Shown here one piece after another: positions 1 through 7,865 of a DNA stretch of 64,000 nt. Origin of the DNA: Salipiger pentaromativorans (GTDB taxonomy: Bacteria; Pseudomonadota; Alphaproteobacteria; Rhodobacterales; Rhodobacteraceae); assembly GCF_024721115.1 (NCBI RefSeq), contig NZ_JAMDHK010000009.1:62001-126000 (forward strand). The letters are read 5' to 3'. The notes beneath the pieces are model-generated. The model did not search any database and was not told the origin of the DNA. It saw nothing but the letters and a program-made list of their open reading frames with translations. The position numbers and the translations under genes are program-made. Position 1 is the first letter of the stretch. Each line of letters opens with the position of its first letter.

Positions 1-271
1 TCCCGCCGATGGCGATCATCGAGGCGGAGGCGAAGAAAGCGGTGCTCTGGCGCAGCGAGGCGACGATCTGGGAATCGAAGATGCGCGGCTGGCGGGTGAC
101 GAATTCACGCATCCAGAGCCGCCGGTAATGCGCCATCAGCCGCGACACCGAGGGCCGGCGCGCGGGCGGATGCTCGACCACCCAGGAACTGCCGAGCCAG
201 GTGATCGCCAGAAACAGCGTCGCGGCCAGGTCGAGCGCGGTGAAATCGCCGAACTGATCGAGCCAGATCAT
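1..271 (-). CDS. DUF599 family membrane protein (3' end cut off by the window)
   Basis: The frame reads from an ATG at 271 leftward off the window edge without a stop, so only the first 90 or so residues are present. It begins MIWLDQFGDFTALDLAAT, continues with a hydrophobic stretch and then a basic segment around MAHYRRLWMREF. This N-terminal layout (an acidic LDxxA start, a Trp-rich first membrane segment, then an Arg-rich loop) matches my recollection of the DUF599 family of inner-membrane proteins of unknown function. The start lies 4 bp after the stop of the CopD/HemJ-like gene at 276, so the two are probably co-transcribed. No biochemical role can be assigned. Confidence 0.7.
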   Translation of the reverse strand, partial: MIWLDQFGDFTALDLAATLFLAITWLGSSWVVEHPPARRPSVSRLMAHYRRLWMREFVTRQPRIFDSQIVASLRQSTAFFASASMIAIGG

Positions 272-275
272 GCGG

Positions 276-686
276 TCAGAACGGTTTGACCACCACGACC
301 CAGAGGATCGCGATGGCGCCGATCACGCTGACTTCGTTGAAGATACGCAGGAACAGCTCGGATTCCGCGAAGATGCCGCGCCGGGCGCGGATCACCAGCC
401 GTCCGGTCCAGATGTAATGCACCGCCAGAAGCGCCACGAGCGCGATCTTGAGATGCACCCAGCCGGGCCAGCCCAGAAGCCAGGCCAGCCAGAGCCCGGT
501 GGCGATGGCGATCACCGCGAGCCCTGCGGAAAACCGGTAGAGCCGGACGGTCAGATCGCCCAGCGGGCCGAATTCGCCCAGCCGCGTGTATTCGCGCTTC
601 CAGTAGATCAGCGCGCGCGGCACCGCGAAGATGGAGGTCATCCATCCCATGACGCAGAGAATGTGTATGATCTTTACCCAATCCAT
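276..686 (-). CDS. CopD/HemJ-like (UPF0093-type) integral membrane protein
   Basis: A 136-residue protein with about four hydrophobic segments. It begins MDWVKIIHILCVMGWMTS and carries LKIALVALLAVHYIWTGR near the middle. The early HIL..WM motif and the later LK..L..YH-type motif are the conserved His and Lys positions of HemJ/UPF0093 and related CopD-domain proteins, where the His residues are thought to bind haem. HemJ oxidises protoporphyrinogen IX, but this sequence is divergent and could be another member of the superfamily. I chose the ATG at 686 over the one at 722 because the latter adds a polar, basic extension ahead of the first conserved segment. It is followed after 4 bp by the DUF599 gene. 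Confidence 0.65.
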   Translation of the reverse strand: MDWVKIIHILCVMGWMTSIFAVPRALIYWKREYTRLGEFGPLGDLTVRLYRFSAGLAVIAIATGLWLAWLLGWPGWVHLKIALVALLAVHYIWTGRLVIRARRGIFAESELFLRIFNEVSVIGAIAILWVVVVKPF

Positions 687-765
687 ACGGCAGTAGTGAT
701 CTGTTTTCCGCGCCAAGCGCAAGGTGGCGCGGGCGCGCAGGGGAAAAGCGCTGGCGGAATCGGGA

Positions 766-790
766 AATTGGTTATATCACCTGACCAATT
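766..790 (+). promoter_or_regulatory. Inverted-repeat candidate operator of the glycolate oxidase operon (GntR/FadR-type)
   Basis: AATTGGT at 766-772 and its exact complement ACCAATT at 784-790 flank an 11-bp AT-rich spacer, with a nested GGT/ACC pair at 770-772 and 779-781. These are the half-sites known for PdhR-type GntR regulators (E. coli consensus AATTGGT, three bases, ACCAATT), the family that includes GlcC. The spacer here is longer than in that consensus. It ends 17 bp before the glcD ATG, a good place for a repressor. No regulator gene lies in the window. Confidence 0.5.
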
Positions 791-807
791 CTAGGGAGGA
801 TCGTCCG

Positions 808-2250
808 ATGCAGATGCCGGAGCCCGATGCACGGGTGCTGTCGCGCAAGGCCCAGATCGTGGCGCGCCTGCGCGGCGTGCTGCCCGCCGACGCGGTGATC
901 GAGGATGCGATGGAGACGCGCGCCTATGAGTGCGATGCGTTGACCGCCTATCGTTGCCCGCCGCTTTGCGCCGTGCTGCCCTCCTCCACCGAAGAGGTCG
1001 CGGCGGTTCTGACCATCTGCCACGAAGAGGGCGTCCCGGTGGTGCCGCGCGGCTCGGGCACCTCGCTGGCGGGGGGAGCGCTGCCCACGGCGGATTCGGT
1101 GATCCTGGGGGTGGCCCGGATGAACGCGGTGCTGGAAACCGATTATGCCAACCGCATCATCCGGGTGCAGACCGGCCGCACGAATCTGAGCGTGACCGGC
1201 GCGGTGGAGGAAGGGGATTTCTTCTACGCGCCCGACCCGTCGTCGCAGCTCGCCTGCGCCATCGCGGGCAATATCGCGATGAACTCGGGCGGGGCGCATT
1301 GCCTGAAATACGGCGTGACGACCAACAATCTGCTGGGCGTTACCATGGTGCTGATGGACGGCACGGTGGTGGAGCTGGGCGGCGCGCATCTGGATGCGGG
1401 CGGGCTGGACCTGCTGGGGGTGATCTGCGGCTCCGAGGGGCAGCTTGGCGTGGTGACCGAGGCCACGCTGCGCATCCTGCGCAAACCCGAGGGCGCGCGG
1501 CCGGTGCTGATGGGCTTCGCCGCGAACGAGGTGGCGGGGGAATGCGTGTCCGACATCATCAAGGCGGGCGTGCTGCCGGTGGCCATCGAGTTCATGGACC
1601 GGCCCTGTATCGAGGCGACCGAAGCCTTTGCCAAGGCCGGATATCCGATGTGCGAGGCGCTGCTGATCGTCGAAGTCGAGGGCTCGGAGGCGGAGATTGC
1701 CGAGCAACTCGGGCTGATCCTGCAGATCGCGCGCAGGCACAATCCGGTGGAGCTGCGCGAGGCGCGGGATGCGGATGAGGCGGCGCGGATCTGGCTGGGC
1801 CGCAAGAGCGCCTTCGGCGCCATGGGGCAGATCAACGACTACATGTGTCTGGACGGGACGATCCCGGTCTCGGCACTGCCGCAGGTGCTGCGGCGCATCG
1901 GCGAGATGTCGAAGGAATTCGGGCTGGACGTGGGAAATGTGTTCCATGCCGGCGACGGCAATATGCATCCGCTGATCCTGTTCGACGCGAACAAGCCCGG
2001 CGATCTGGAATTGTGCGAGCGCTTCGGTGCGGAGATCCTGAAACTCTGCGTCGAGGTCGGCGGTTGCCTGACCGGCGAGCACGGGGTGGGGATCGAGAAG
2101 CGGGATCTGATGACGGTGCAATACACTCCGGAGGATCTCGAGGTGCAGATGGCGGTGAAGGACGTGTTCGATCCGCAATGGCTGCTGAACCCCGCCAAGG
2201 TGTTTCCGCTGGCTGCCTCGGAGACGCGGCGCGCGGTGGCGGCGGAGTGA
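808..2250 (+). CDS. glcD: Glycolate oxidase, FAD-binding subunit GlcD
   Basis: A 480-residue FAD-linked oxidase subunit of the membrane-associated glycolate oxidase complex, which oxidises glycolate to glyoxylate and passes electrons to the respiratory chain through GlcE and GlcF. The PCMH-type FAD domain covers roughly residues 50-230, with the pyrophosphate-binding stretch VVPRGSGTSLAGGALP. The C-terminal substrate domain has the typical HAGDGNMHP and GEHGVGIEKR motifs. I chose the ATG at 808, behind GGAGGA at 795-800; an upstream in-frame start at 724 would put the coding region through the candidate operator. glcE follows 70 bp later. Length and motifs match the family, so the call is firm. 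Confidence 0.95.
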   Translation: MQMPEPDARVLSRKAQIVARLRGVLPADAVIEDAMETRAYECDALTAYRCPPLCAVLPSSTEEVAAVLTICHEEGVPVVPRGSGTSLAGGALPTADSVILGVARMNAVLETDYANRIIRVQTGRTNLSVTGAVEEGDFFYAPDPSSQLACAIAGNIAMNSGGAHCLKYGVTTNNLLGVTMVLMDGTVVELGGAHLDAGGLDLLGVICGSEGQLGVVTEATLRILRKPEGARPVLMGFAANEVAGECVSDIIKAGVLPVAIEFMDRPCIEATEAFAKAGYPMCEALLIVEVEGSEAEIAEQLGLILQIARRHNPVELREARDADEAARIWLGRKSAFGAMGQINDYMCLDGTIPVSALPQVLRRIGEMSKEFGLDVGNVFHAGDGNMHPLILFDANKPGDLELCERFGAEILKLCVEVGGCLTGEHGVGIEKRDLMTVQYTPEDLEVQMAVKDVFDPQWLLNPAKVFPLAASETRRAVAAE

Positions 2251-2320
2251 GAGTTTGGGGCGCTGCCCCGTCCCGGCCGGGGCCGGGACTCCCCGGGATA
2301 TTTAAAGCCAATGGAAACGC

Positions 2321-3430
2321 ATGAGACCTGAGACGGAAACCGAGCTGGCCGAGGCGATCAAGACGGCGCAGGGGCCGCTGCACGTGCGCGGCGGCGGTAC
2401 GCGGGCAATCGGCCGGACGACCGGCGCCTTGCTGGAAACCGGCGGGCTGTCGGGGATCGTGCTGTACGAGCCCGGGGCGCTGACGCTGGTGGCACGCGCC
2501 GGCACGCCGCTGGCGGAGATCGAGGCGGCGCTGGAGGCCGAGGGGCAGCGGCTGCCCTTCGAGCCGATGGATCACCGCGCCCTGCTGGGCACCTCCGGCG
2601 CGCCGACGGTCGGCGGCATGGCGGCGGCCAATGTGTCGGGGCCGCGGCGGGTGCAGGCCGGGGCCTGCCGGGATTACATGCTGGGGGTGCGGTTCGTCGA
2701 TGGCGCCGGGCGGATCCTGCGCAATGGCGGGCGGGTGATGAAGAACGTCACCGGCTACGATCTGGTCAAGCTGATGGCGGGAAGCTGGGGCACGCTGGGG
2801 GTGCTGACCGAGGTGGCCTTCAAGGTGCTGCCGAAACCCGAGGCGGTGGCGACAGTGCTGCTCGAGGGGCTGGAAATCGGGGGTGCCGTGACGGCGATGT
2901 CCGCGGCGCTGGGCTCGCCCTACGATCTGACCGGCGCGGCGCATCTGCCCGACGGGCCGGAGGGCACGCCGCGCACGCTGCTGCGGATCGAGGGGTTTTC
3001 GGACTCCGTCGGCTATCGCGCGGAGCGGCTTTGCGCGCAGTTCGCGGCGCGGGGACCGCGCGTCGAGACCGACCCGGAGCGCAATGCCGCGCTGTGGCGC
3101 GACCTGCGCGATGTGGCGCCGTTCCACGAGCGCGCGGGCGATGTCTGGCGGATCTCCTGCAAGCCCTCCGACGCGCCGGCGCTGGCGGCACGGCTGGGGG
3201 CCGAGGCGCTGCTGTTCGATTGGGGCGGCGGGCTGATCTGGGCACTGGTGCCCGAGGGGGGGGATGCGCGCGCGCGGCTGGGGGCCTTCGCGGGTCATGC
3301 CACGCTTGTGCGTGGCGCTGCGGCAGTGCCGGTGTTCCAGCCGGAACCGGCGCCGGTGGCGGCGCTGAGCGCTGGGTTGCGGGCGCGCTTCGACCCGCGC
3401 GGCATCCTGAACCCGGGGCTGATGGCATGA
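2321..3430 (+). CDS. glcE: Glycolate oxidase, FAD-binding subunit GlcE
   Basis: A 369-residue second FAD-binding subunit of glycolate oxidase. The N-terminal half is a PCMH fold containing LHVRGGGTRAIGR and the later stretch GGRVMKNVTGYDLVKLMAGSWG, which is highly characteristic of GlcE. The C-terminus FDPRGILNPGLMA is the usual end of this family. It sits between glcD and glcF as expected. The upstream gap carries the roseobacter-type intergenic element (GGGATATTTAAAGCC) and only a weak ribosome-binding site, so translation may depend on glcD. Its stop overlaps the start of the next small membrane gene (ATGA at 3427-3430), showing tight coupling. Confidence 0.93.
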   Translation: MRPETETELAEAIKTAQGPLHVRGGGTRAIGRTTGALLETGGLSGIVLYEPGALTLVARAGTPLAEIEAALEAEGQRLPFEPMDHRALLGTSGAPTVGGMAAANVSGPRRVQAGACRDYMLGVRFVDGAGRILRNGGRVMKNVTGYDLVKLMAGSWGTLGVLTEVAFKVLPKPEAVATVLLEGLEIGGAVTAMSAALGSPYDLTGAAHLPDGPEGTPRTLLRIEGFSDSVGYRAERLCAQFAARGPRVETDPERNAALWRDLRDVAPFHERAGDVWRISCKPSDAPALAARLGAEALLFDWGGGLIWALVPEGGDARARLGAFAGHATLVRGAAAVPVFQPEPAPVAALSAGLRARFDPRGILNPGLMA

Positions 3431-3780
3431 CTGGCATGACGCGCGAAGCCTTTGTTCTCTTCACCCTCTGCTTCGTCGCGGGGCCGCTGCTGTTTGCGCT
3501 GCTGATGCGCTTCGGCCAGTCGCTCACCCTGCTTCTGGCGCTCGCGCTCGGCGTGGTGAGCGCGGTGCTTCTGGCGCTGCTGTTGCAGGACCGGGGCGCG
3601 CTGCTGGTTTCGCTGGGCATGCTCTGGCTCGCCTGGGTGCTGGCGGTGGCGATGGTGGCGCTGACGCTGCGCCGCCGCCTGCCGCCATCGGTCCCGCGCC
3701 GCTGGGTGATCATCGCCGGCCTTCTGGCCACCACGCTTCCCTGGTTCGGGCTTGCCACCGCCCGCTCCCTGCTGTCCTGA
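3427..3780 (+). CDS. Small membrane protein between glcE and glcF
   Basis: A 117-residue protein with about three to four hydrophobic segments: FVLFTLCFVAGPLLFALLM, a Leu-rich SLTLLLALALGVVSAVLLALLL, then SLGMLWLAWVLAVAMVAL and a last one near the C-terminus. It begins with an ATG overlapping the glcE stop and ends 10 bp before glcF, so it is embedded in the glycolate oxidase operon. I recognise no named family. GlcDEF lacks an obvious membrane subunit, so a role in anchoring the complex or passing electrons to quinone is a reasonable inference, but no haem or quinone motif is visible. Confidence 0.8.
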   Translation: MTGMTREAFVLFTLCFVAGPLLFALLMRFGQSLTLLLALALGVVSAVLLALLLQDRGALLVSLGMLWLAWVLAVAMVALTLRRRLPPSVPRRWVIIAGLLATTLPWFGLATARSLLS

Positions 3781-3790
3781 GACCTTTCCC

Positions 3791-5083
3791 ATGCAGACGA
3801 ATTTCACCGAAGAGCAACTCAAGGATCCGGGCATCGCCCGCGCCAACGAGATCCTGCGCGCCTGCGTGCATTGCGGGTTCTGCACCGCGACCTGCCCGAC
3901 CTATCAGGTGCTGGGCGACGAGCTCGACAGCCCGCGCGGCCGGATCTATCTCATCAAGGACATGCTGGAGAACGCGCGGCAGCCGGACGAGAAGACCGTC
4001 AAACATATCGACCGCTGCCTGAGCTGTCTGGCCTGCATGACCACCTGCCCCTCGGGGGTGCATTACATGCATCTGGTCGATCAGGCCCGGGCCTATATCG
4101 AAGCGCGCTATCAACGGCCCTGGAGCGACCGCGCGCTGCGCTGGCTGCTGGCGCGGATCATCCCCTATCCGGGGCGGTTCCGGCTGGCGCTTCTGGGCGC
4201 CAAGCTGGGCCAGCCGTTCAAGGGGCTGATGCCCGACGCGCGGCTGCGCGCCATGCTGGACATGGCGCCCCAGACCATCCCGCCGGTCAGCCGCAACGAC
4301 GATCCGCAGAGCTTTGCCCCGCAGGCGCCGCGCAAGAAGCGCGTGGCGCTGATGACGGGCTGCGCGCAGAAGGCGCTCAACACCGACATCAACGATGCGA
4401 CGATCCGCCTGCTGACCCGGCTGGGCTGCGAGGTGGTGGTGGCGAAGGGCGCCGGCTGCTGCGGCGCGCTCACCCATCACATGGGCAAGGAGGGCGACAG
4501 CCACGCTTCGGCGGCACGCAATATTCGCGCCTGGGGCGCCGAACTCGACGGTGCGGGGCTGGATGCCATCGTGATCAACACCAGCGGCTGCGGCACGACG
4601 GTGAAGGATTACGGCCACATGTTCCGCAACCAACCGCTGGCGGCTGAGGCGGCGCGGGTCTCGGTGCTGGCGATGGACATCAGCGAGCTGCTCATGCAGC
4701 TCGATCTGCCCGAGGGCGGCGACAAGGGGCTGCGCATCGCCTATCACGCGGCCTGTTCCTTGCAGCACGGCCAGCAGATCAAGACCCACCCCAAGACGCT
4801 ACTGAAGCGCGCCGGCTTCGAGGTGGTCGAGCCCGCCGACAGCCATCTGTGCTGCGGCAGCGCGGGCACCTACAACCTGTTGCAGCCCGAGATTTCCGCC
4901 CTGCTCAAGGCCCGCAAGCTGCGGACGCTGGAGGCGAAAAGCCCCGATGTGATCGCTGCCGGGAATATCGGCTGCATGATGCAGATCGGTTCGGGCACCG
5001 GGATTCCGATTGTGCATACGGTGGAACTGCTCGACTGGGCGACGGGGGGGCCGAAGCCCCCGGCCCTGGTGGCGGCGGACTGA
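3791..5083 (+). CDS. glcF: Glycolate oxidase, iron-sulfur subunit GlcF
   Basis: A 430-residue subunit carrying two ferredoxin-type 4Fe-4S motifs near the N-terminus (CVHCGFCTATCPT and CLSCLACMTTCPSG), followed by two CCG (DUF224) domains with GAGCCGALTHHMG and CCGSAGTYN, as in succinate dehydrogenase C and HdrB-like proteins. These relay electrons from the flavin subunits to the quinone pool. The ATG at 3791 is preferred because the family starts MQTNF just before the first cluster motif; an earlier in-frame start at 3752 would overlap the preceding gene. It is the last gene of the operon, 89 bp before a protease gene. Confidence 0.95.
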   Translation: MQTNFTEEQLKDPGIARANEILRACVHCGFCTATCPTYQVLGDELDSPRGRIYLIKDMLENARQPDEKTVKHIDRCLSCLACMTTCPSGVHYMHLVDQARAYIEARYQRPWSDRALRWLLARIIPYPGRFRLALLGAKLGQPFKGLMPDARLRAMLDMAPQTIPPVSRNDDPQSFAPQAPRKKRVALMTGCAQKALNTDINDATIRLLTRLGCEVVVAKGAGCCGALTHHMGKEGDSHASAARNIRAWGAELDGAGLDAIVINTSGCGTTVKDYGHMFRNQPLAAEAARVSVLAMDISELLMQLDLPEGGDKGLRIAYHAACSLQHGQQIKTHPKTLLKRAGFEVVEPADSHLCCGSAGTYNLLQPEISALLKARKLRTLEAKSPDVIAAGNIGCMMQIGSGTGIPIVHTVELLDWATGGPKPPALVAAD

Positions 5084-5172
5084 GTGCTGCCCATTGCGCC
5101 GGAAAGACGACCTTCGCCCAATTTTTGACAAAACTTCCGGTTAACTCCCTCTAGGAGAAAGAGGGGACACCG

Positions 5173-5952
5173 GTGCGGGCATTTCTGGCATTGATGGCGA
5201 TCTGCCTGGCGACGGCCGTGTCGGCCGAAAGCGGGCTGTTTTCCATGCAGAGCCGCGAGGACGGCCGGATGTGGGAGGCGGTGGGCCGCCTGGAGCTGGC
5301 GGGCAAGGCGTTCTGCACCGGCGCGTTGATCGCGCCGGATCTGGTGCTGACCGCCGCGCATTGCCTTTACGACGCCGCCAGCGGCGCGCCGATTCCGGTC
5401 GATGAGATCCAGTTTCTCGCGGGCTGGCGCAACGGGCGGGCCGCAGCCTATCGCCGTGTCCGGCGCGCCATGGCGCATCCCGAATACGATTTCAACGCGC
5501 CGGCCAGCCCCGAGCGCGTGCGCAAGGACATCGCGCTGATCAAACTTCAGCTTCCGATCCGCAACACCACGATCCTCCCCTTCGCCACCGGGCCGCATCC
5601 GCAGACCGGGGCCGAGGTCAGCGTGGTCTCCTATGCGCATGACCGCTCGGAGGCGCCGTCGCTTCAGGGCTATTGTGAGGTTCTCGACCGGCAGCGACGG
5701 ATGTTCGTGCTGTCCTGTCAGGTCGATTTCGGCAGTTCCGGATCGCCGGTCTTTGCCTATGCCGACGGGGTGCCGCGGATCGTCTCGGTGATCTCGGCCA
5801 AGGCCGAGGCCGACGGGCGGCCGGTGTCTCTGGGCACCGAACTCGAAGACTCCCTTGCCGTGCTGCGCGCCGCCATGGCGGCGGACGGGGTTCGGCAAAC
5901 CGTCAGCGCCGGCGAACGGCGGGATACGGGGGCGAAATTCATAAAGCCCTGA
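5173..5952 (+). CDS. Exported trypsin-like serine protease (first of a tandem pair)
   Basis: A 259-residue protein starting at GTG 5173 behind AGGAGAAAGAGG. Residues 1-18 form a Sec signal peptide ending AVSA. The chymotrypsin-fold catalytic triad is intact: His63 in LTAAHC, Asp119 in KDIALIKL and Ser189 in FGSSGSPVF (GSSGS replaces the usual GDSGG). It should act in the periplasm or outside the cell. The protein ends GAKFIKP, matching the GARFVRP end of the next gene, so the two look like tandem duplicates with a shared C-terminal tail. The downstream gene overlaps it at its 3' end. Confidence 0.85.
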   Translation: MRAFLALMAICLATAVSAESGLFSMQSREDGRMWEAVGRLELAGKAFCTGALIAPDLVLTAAHCLYDAASGAPIPVDEIQFLAGWRNGRAAAYRRVRRAMAHPEYDFNAPASPERVRKDIALIKLQLPIRNTTILPFATGPHPQTGAEVSVVSYAHDRSEAPSLQGYCEVLDRQRRMFVLSCQVDFGSSGSPVFAYADGVPRIVSVISAKAEADGRPVSLGTELEDSLAVLRAAMAADGVRQTVSAGERRDTGAKFIKP

Positions 5953-6770
5953 CATATCTCGCCGCGCTCGTTCTGGCGCTCTTGTCCGCCCTGTCCCCGG
6001 CGGCGGCGCAGCAGCGCACGGTTTTCGACGTCATGGACAACCGCGGCGCGTTGCTGGGCTGGGAGGCGGTGGGCCGTCTCGATCTGCCCGGAGGATTTTG
6101 CACCGGTGCGCTGATCGGGCGCGATCTGGTGCTGACCGCCGCGCATTGCGTCTACGATACGGAAACGGGCCAGCCGCGACCGGCGCAGGGCATGATGTTT
6201 CGGGCGGGTTATCACCGGGGATCGGAGATCGTCGCGCGGCGGGTCGCGCGTTGGGTTGCGCCCGAAGCCTATGAGGCGATCATGCGGGGTGGCGGGTCGC
6301 CGACCACGGGGGCCGCTGTGGCGACCGATGTCGCGCTGCTCAAGCTCGAAAGCGCGGTGTCGAGCGCCGAGGCCGATCCGTTCCGCGTGCATGAGGACTC
6401 CGCCGACGGCACCCGCGTCAGCGTGGTCTCCTACGGTCGCGGTCGCGAAGAGGTGCTCTCGCGCGAGCCCGACTGCCAGATGACCCGGCGCTATCGAGGC
6501 GATATTCTGGGCTTCGACTGCGATGTGACCTTCGGCTCGTCGGGTGCACCGGTCTTTGTGCGCGAAGACGGGCGTCTGCGCATCCTGTCGGTGATCTCCT
6601 CTGGCACCGCCAGCGGCGAATCCTATGGCCCGAGCCTGCCGAGGCTGGTTTCGGAACTGTCCGGCCGTCTGATGCGGGCGGAGTCCCGCCCCAAGGTCAC
6701 GGCAGGCGCCAAGCGCGTCATCGTGGGCGGCGGGCGCGAGGCATCGGGCGCGCGTTTCGTGCGGCCCTGA
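5949..6770 (+). CDS. Exported trypsin-like serine protease (second of the pair, non-canonical start likely)
   Basis: A trypsin-fold paralogue of the preceding protein, with His in LTAAHC, Asp in ATDVALLKL and Ser in FGSSGAPVF, ending ASGARFVRP. The first ATG/GTG/TTG codon in frame is TTG 5982, but starting there leaves MSALSPAAAQQ, too short for a signal peptide. Reading upstream gives KALTYLAALVLALLSALSPAAA, a textbook Sec signal peptide, so the true start is probably CTG 5949 (overlapping the previous stop as CTGA) or ATT 5937. I report 5949. The pair is probably one transcript. Both start choices are inferred from the protein, not from a strong ribosome-binding site. Confidence 0.75.
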   Translation: MTYLAALVLALLSALSPAAAQQRTVFDVMDNRGALLGWEAVGRLDLPGGFCTGALIGRDLVLTAAHCVYDTETGQPRPAQGMMFRAGYHRGSEIVARRVARWVAPEAYEAIMRGGGSPTTGAAVATDVALLKLESAVSSAEADPFRVHEDSADGTRVSVVSYGRGREEVLSREPDCQMTRRYRGDILGFDCDVTFGSSGAPVFVREDGRLRILSVISSGTASGESYGPSLPRLVSELSGRLMRAESRPKVTAGAKRVIVGGGREASGARFVRP

Positions 6771-6780
6771 CGGCGCAGGT

Positions 6781-6810
6781 CTTGAAACCCCAAGAGCGCT
6801 TTCCCACGTA
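6781..6810 (+). promoter_or_regulatory. Candidate heat-shock (RpoH) promoter of hsp20
   Basis: CTTGAAA at 6781-6787 matches the sigma-32 -35 element exactly. After a 15-bp spacer, CCCACGTA at 6803-6810 is a partial match to the C-rich -10 element. It lies about 100 bp upstream of the Hsp20 start, and the role of that gene makes heat-shock control expected. The -10 is imperfect. Confidence 0.45.
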
Positions 6811-6913
6811 ACTTGCATCCGGGGTGCCTGTCTGGGCCCCGGTTCTCTGCAAGCCGCCTGTCCCATGAGGGGAAGGCGCATCAGGAATGGTATCGCTCAA
6901 TGGAGGATGACCC

Positions 6914-7390
6914 ATGCGTCACTTTGATTTCGCACCGCTTTACCGCGCAACCGTCGGTTTCGACCAGATCGCCGACATGATGGACCGGGCACTGTCCAGC
7001 GACGGGGCCCAGCCCAGCTATCCGCCCTACAATATCGAAAAGACCGCCGACGATGCCTATCGTATCTCGATTGCCGTGGCCGGGTTCTCGGACGAGGATC
7101 TGTCGGTCGAGATGAAGGAGCATCAGCTCGTCGTCTCCGCCCGCAAGGCCGAGGAAGACGGCGGCAAGACCTATCTGCATCGCGGCATCGCCACCCGCGC
7201 CTTCGAGCGCCGCTTCACCCTCGCCGATCATGTGCGCGTCACCGGCGCCACGCATGAGAACGGCATGCTGCACATCGACCTCAAGCGCGAGATTCCCGAG
7301 GCGCTGAAACCGCGCCGGATCGCCATCGCGCGGGCCAGCGGTGCACCCGCCATCGAAAAGGATGTGGTGGACGCCCAGGCTGTGAACTGA
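6914..7390 (+). CDS. Hsp20 family small heat-shock chaperone (IbpA-like)
   Basis: A 158-residue alpha-crystallin-domain chaperone that holds unfolding proteins in the cytoplasm for refolding by other chaperones. The N-terminus MRHFDFAPLYRATVGFDQI is the typical IbpA-type start. The crystallin domain spans about residues 35-130, with YRISIAVAGFSDEDLSVE and a YLHRGIATRAFERRFTLADHV segment, followed by the usual IPEALKPRRIAI tail with its I-x-I-like motif. The ATG is preceded by TGGAGGATGACCC, giving a strong ribosome-binding site. It is monocistronic: a clear terminator follows the stop and a possible RpoH promoter precedes it. Confidence 0.93.
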   Translation: MRHFDFAPLYRATVGFDQIADMMDRALSSDGAQPSYPPYNIEKTADDAYRISIAVAGFSDEDLSVEMKEHQLVVSARKAEEDGGKTYLHRGIATRAFERRFTLADHVRVTGATHENGMLHIDLKREIPEALKPRRIAIARASGAPAIEKDVVDAQAVN

Positions 7391-7408
7391 GCCTGTTGCC
7401 ATATCAAG

Positions 7409-7437
7409 CAAAGCCCCGGTTTGAGCCGGGGCTTTTT
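7409..7437 (+). terminator. Rho-independent terminator of hsp20
   Basis: AAGCCCCGG at 7411-7419 pairs with CCGGGGCTT at 7426-7434 around a 6-base loop and runs into TTTT. It starts about 20 bp after the hsp20 stop. Confidence 0.9.
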
Positions 7438-7673
7438 CGTTTGCGCATTTGGCCTGCGGTGATCTGGAAATCTGCCCTGCGCCGGTCCGATCTGGGAGGC
7501 CGGCAGGGCGCGGCAGGCGGGCCTGTCTACTGGGTCTTTCACCGTCGCACGGCACGAGCCTTCCGGCGCTTCGACGTGAACCGTTGTGGCGAGAGACGCG
7601 GGCCTCCCTCCAAGGGGCTTCGTTTGAAACGCTTTCGGACGCGGATGGTGTGCGTCAGTGGTTCCCTGACTGC

Positions 7674-7865
7674 CTAGTTGGTCAGGACACCGACGCCCGC
7701 TCCGACGATGGCGCCCTCTACGCAACGCCCCTCGACCAGAACTTCGCCCGCTGCGCAACCGATAACGGCGCCCACGGCGGCGCGCTCGAGATCCGTGTCG
7801 GCTTTGATGCATGCGCCAAGCCCGAGCGTCGAGGACGCCGCGATAAGGGTGATTAGTCTTCGCAT
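7674..7865 (-). CDS. Small Gly-rich lipoprotein
   Basis: A 63-residue protein with a lipoprotein signal peptide: MRRLITLIAASSTLGLGAC, where LGAC is the lipobox and Cys19 the lipidated residue. The rest, about 45 residues, contains two Gly/Ala-rich hydrophobic stretches (AAVGAVIGCAAG and GAIVGAGVGV) around an EVLVEGRCVEG core, with a possible disulfide between the two inner Cys. It resembles small glycine-zipper lipoproteins, but I assign no named family. The ATG at 7865 follows AAGGGGA at good spacing; a TTG two codons upstream is less likely. An FNR-type box lies 67 bp upstream. Confidence 0.7.
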   Translation of the reverse strand: MRRLITLIAASSTLGLGACIKADTDLERAAVGAVIGCAAGEVLVEGRCVEGAIVGAGVGVLTN

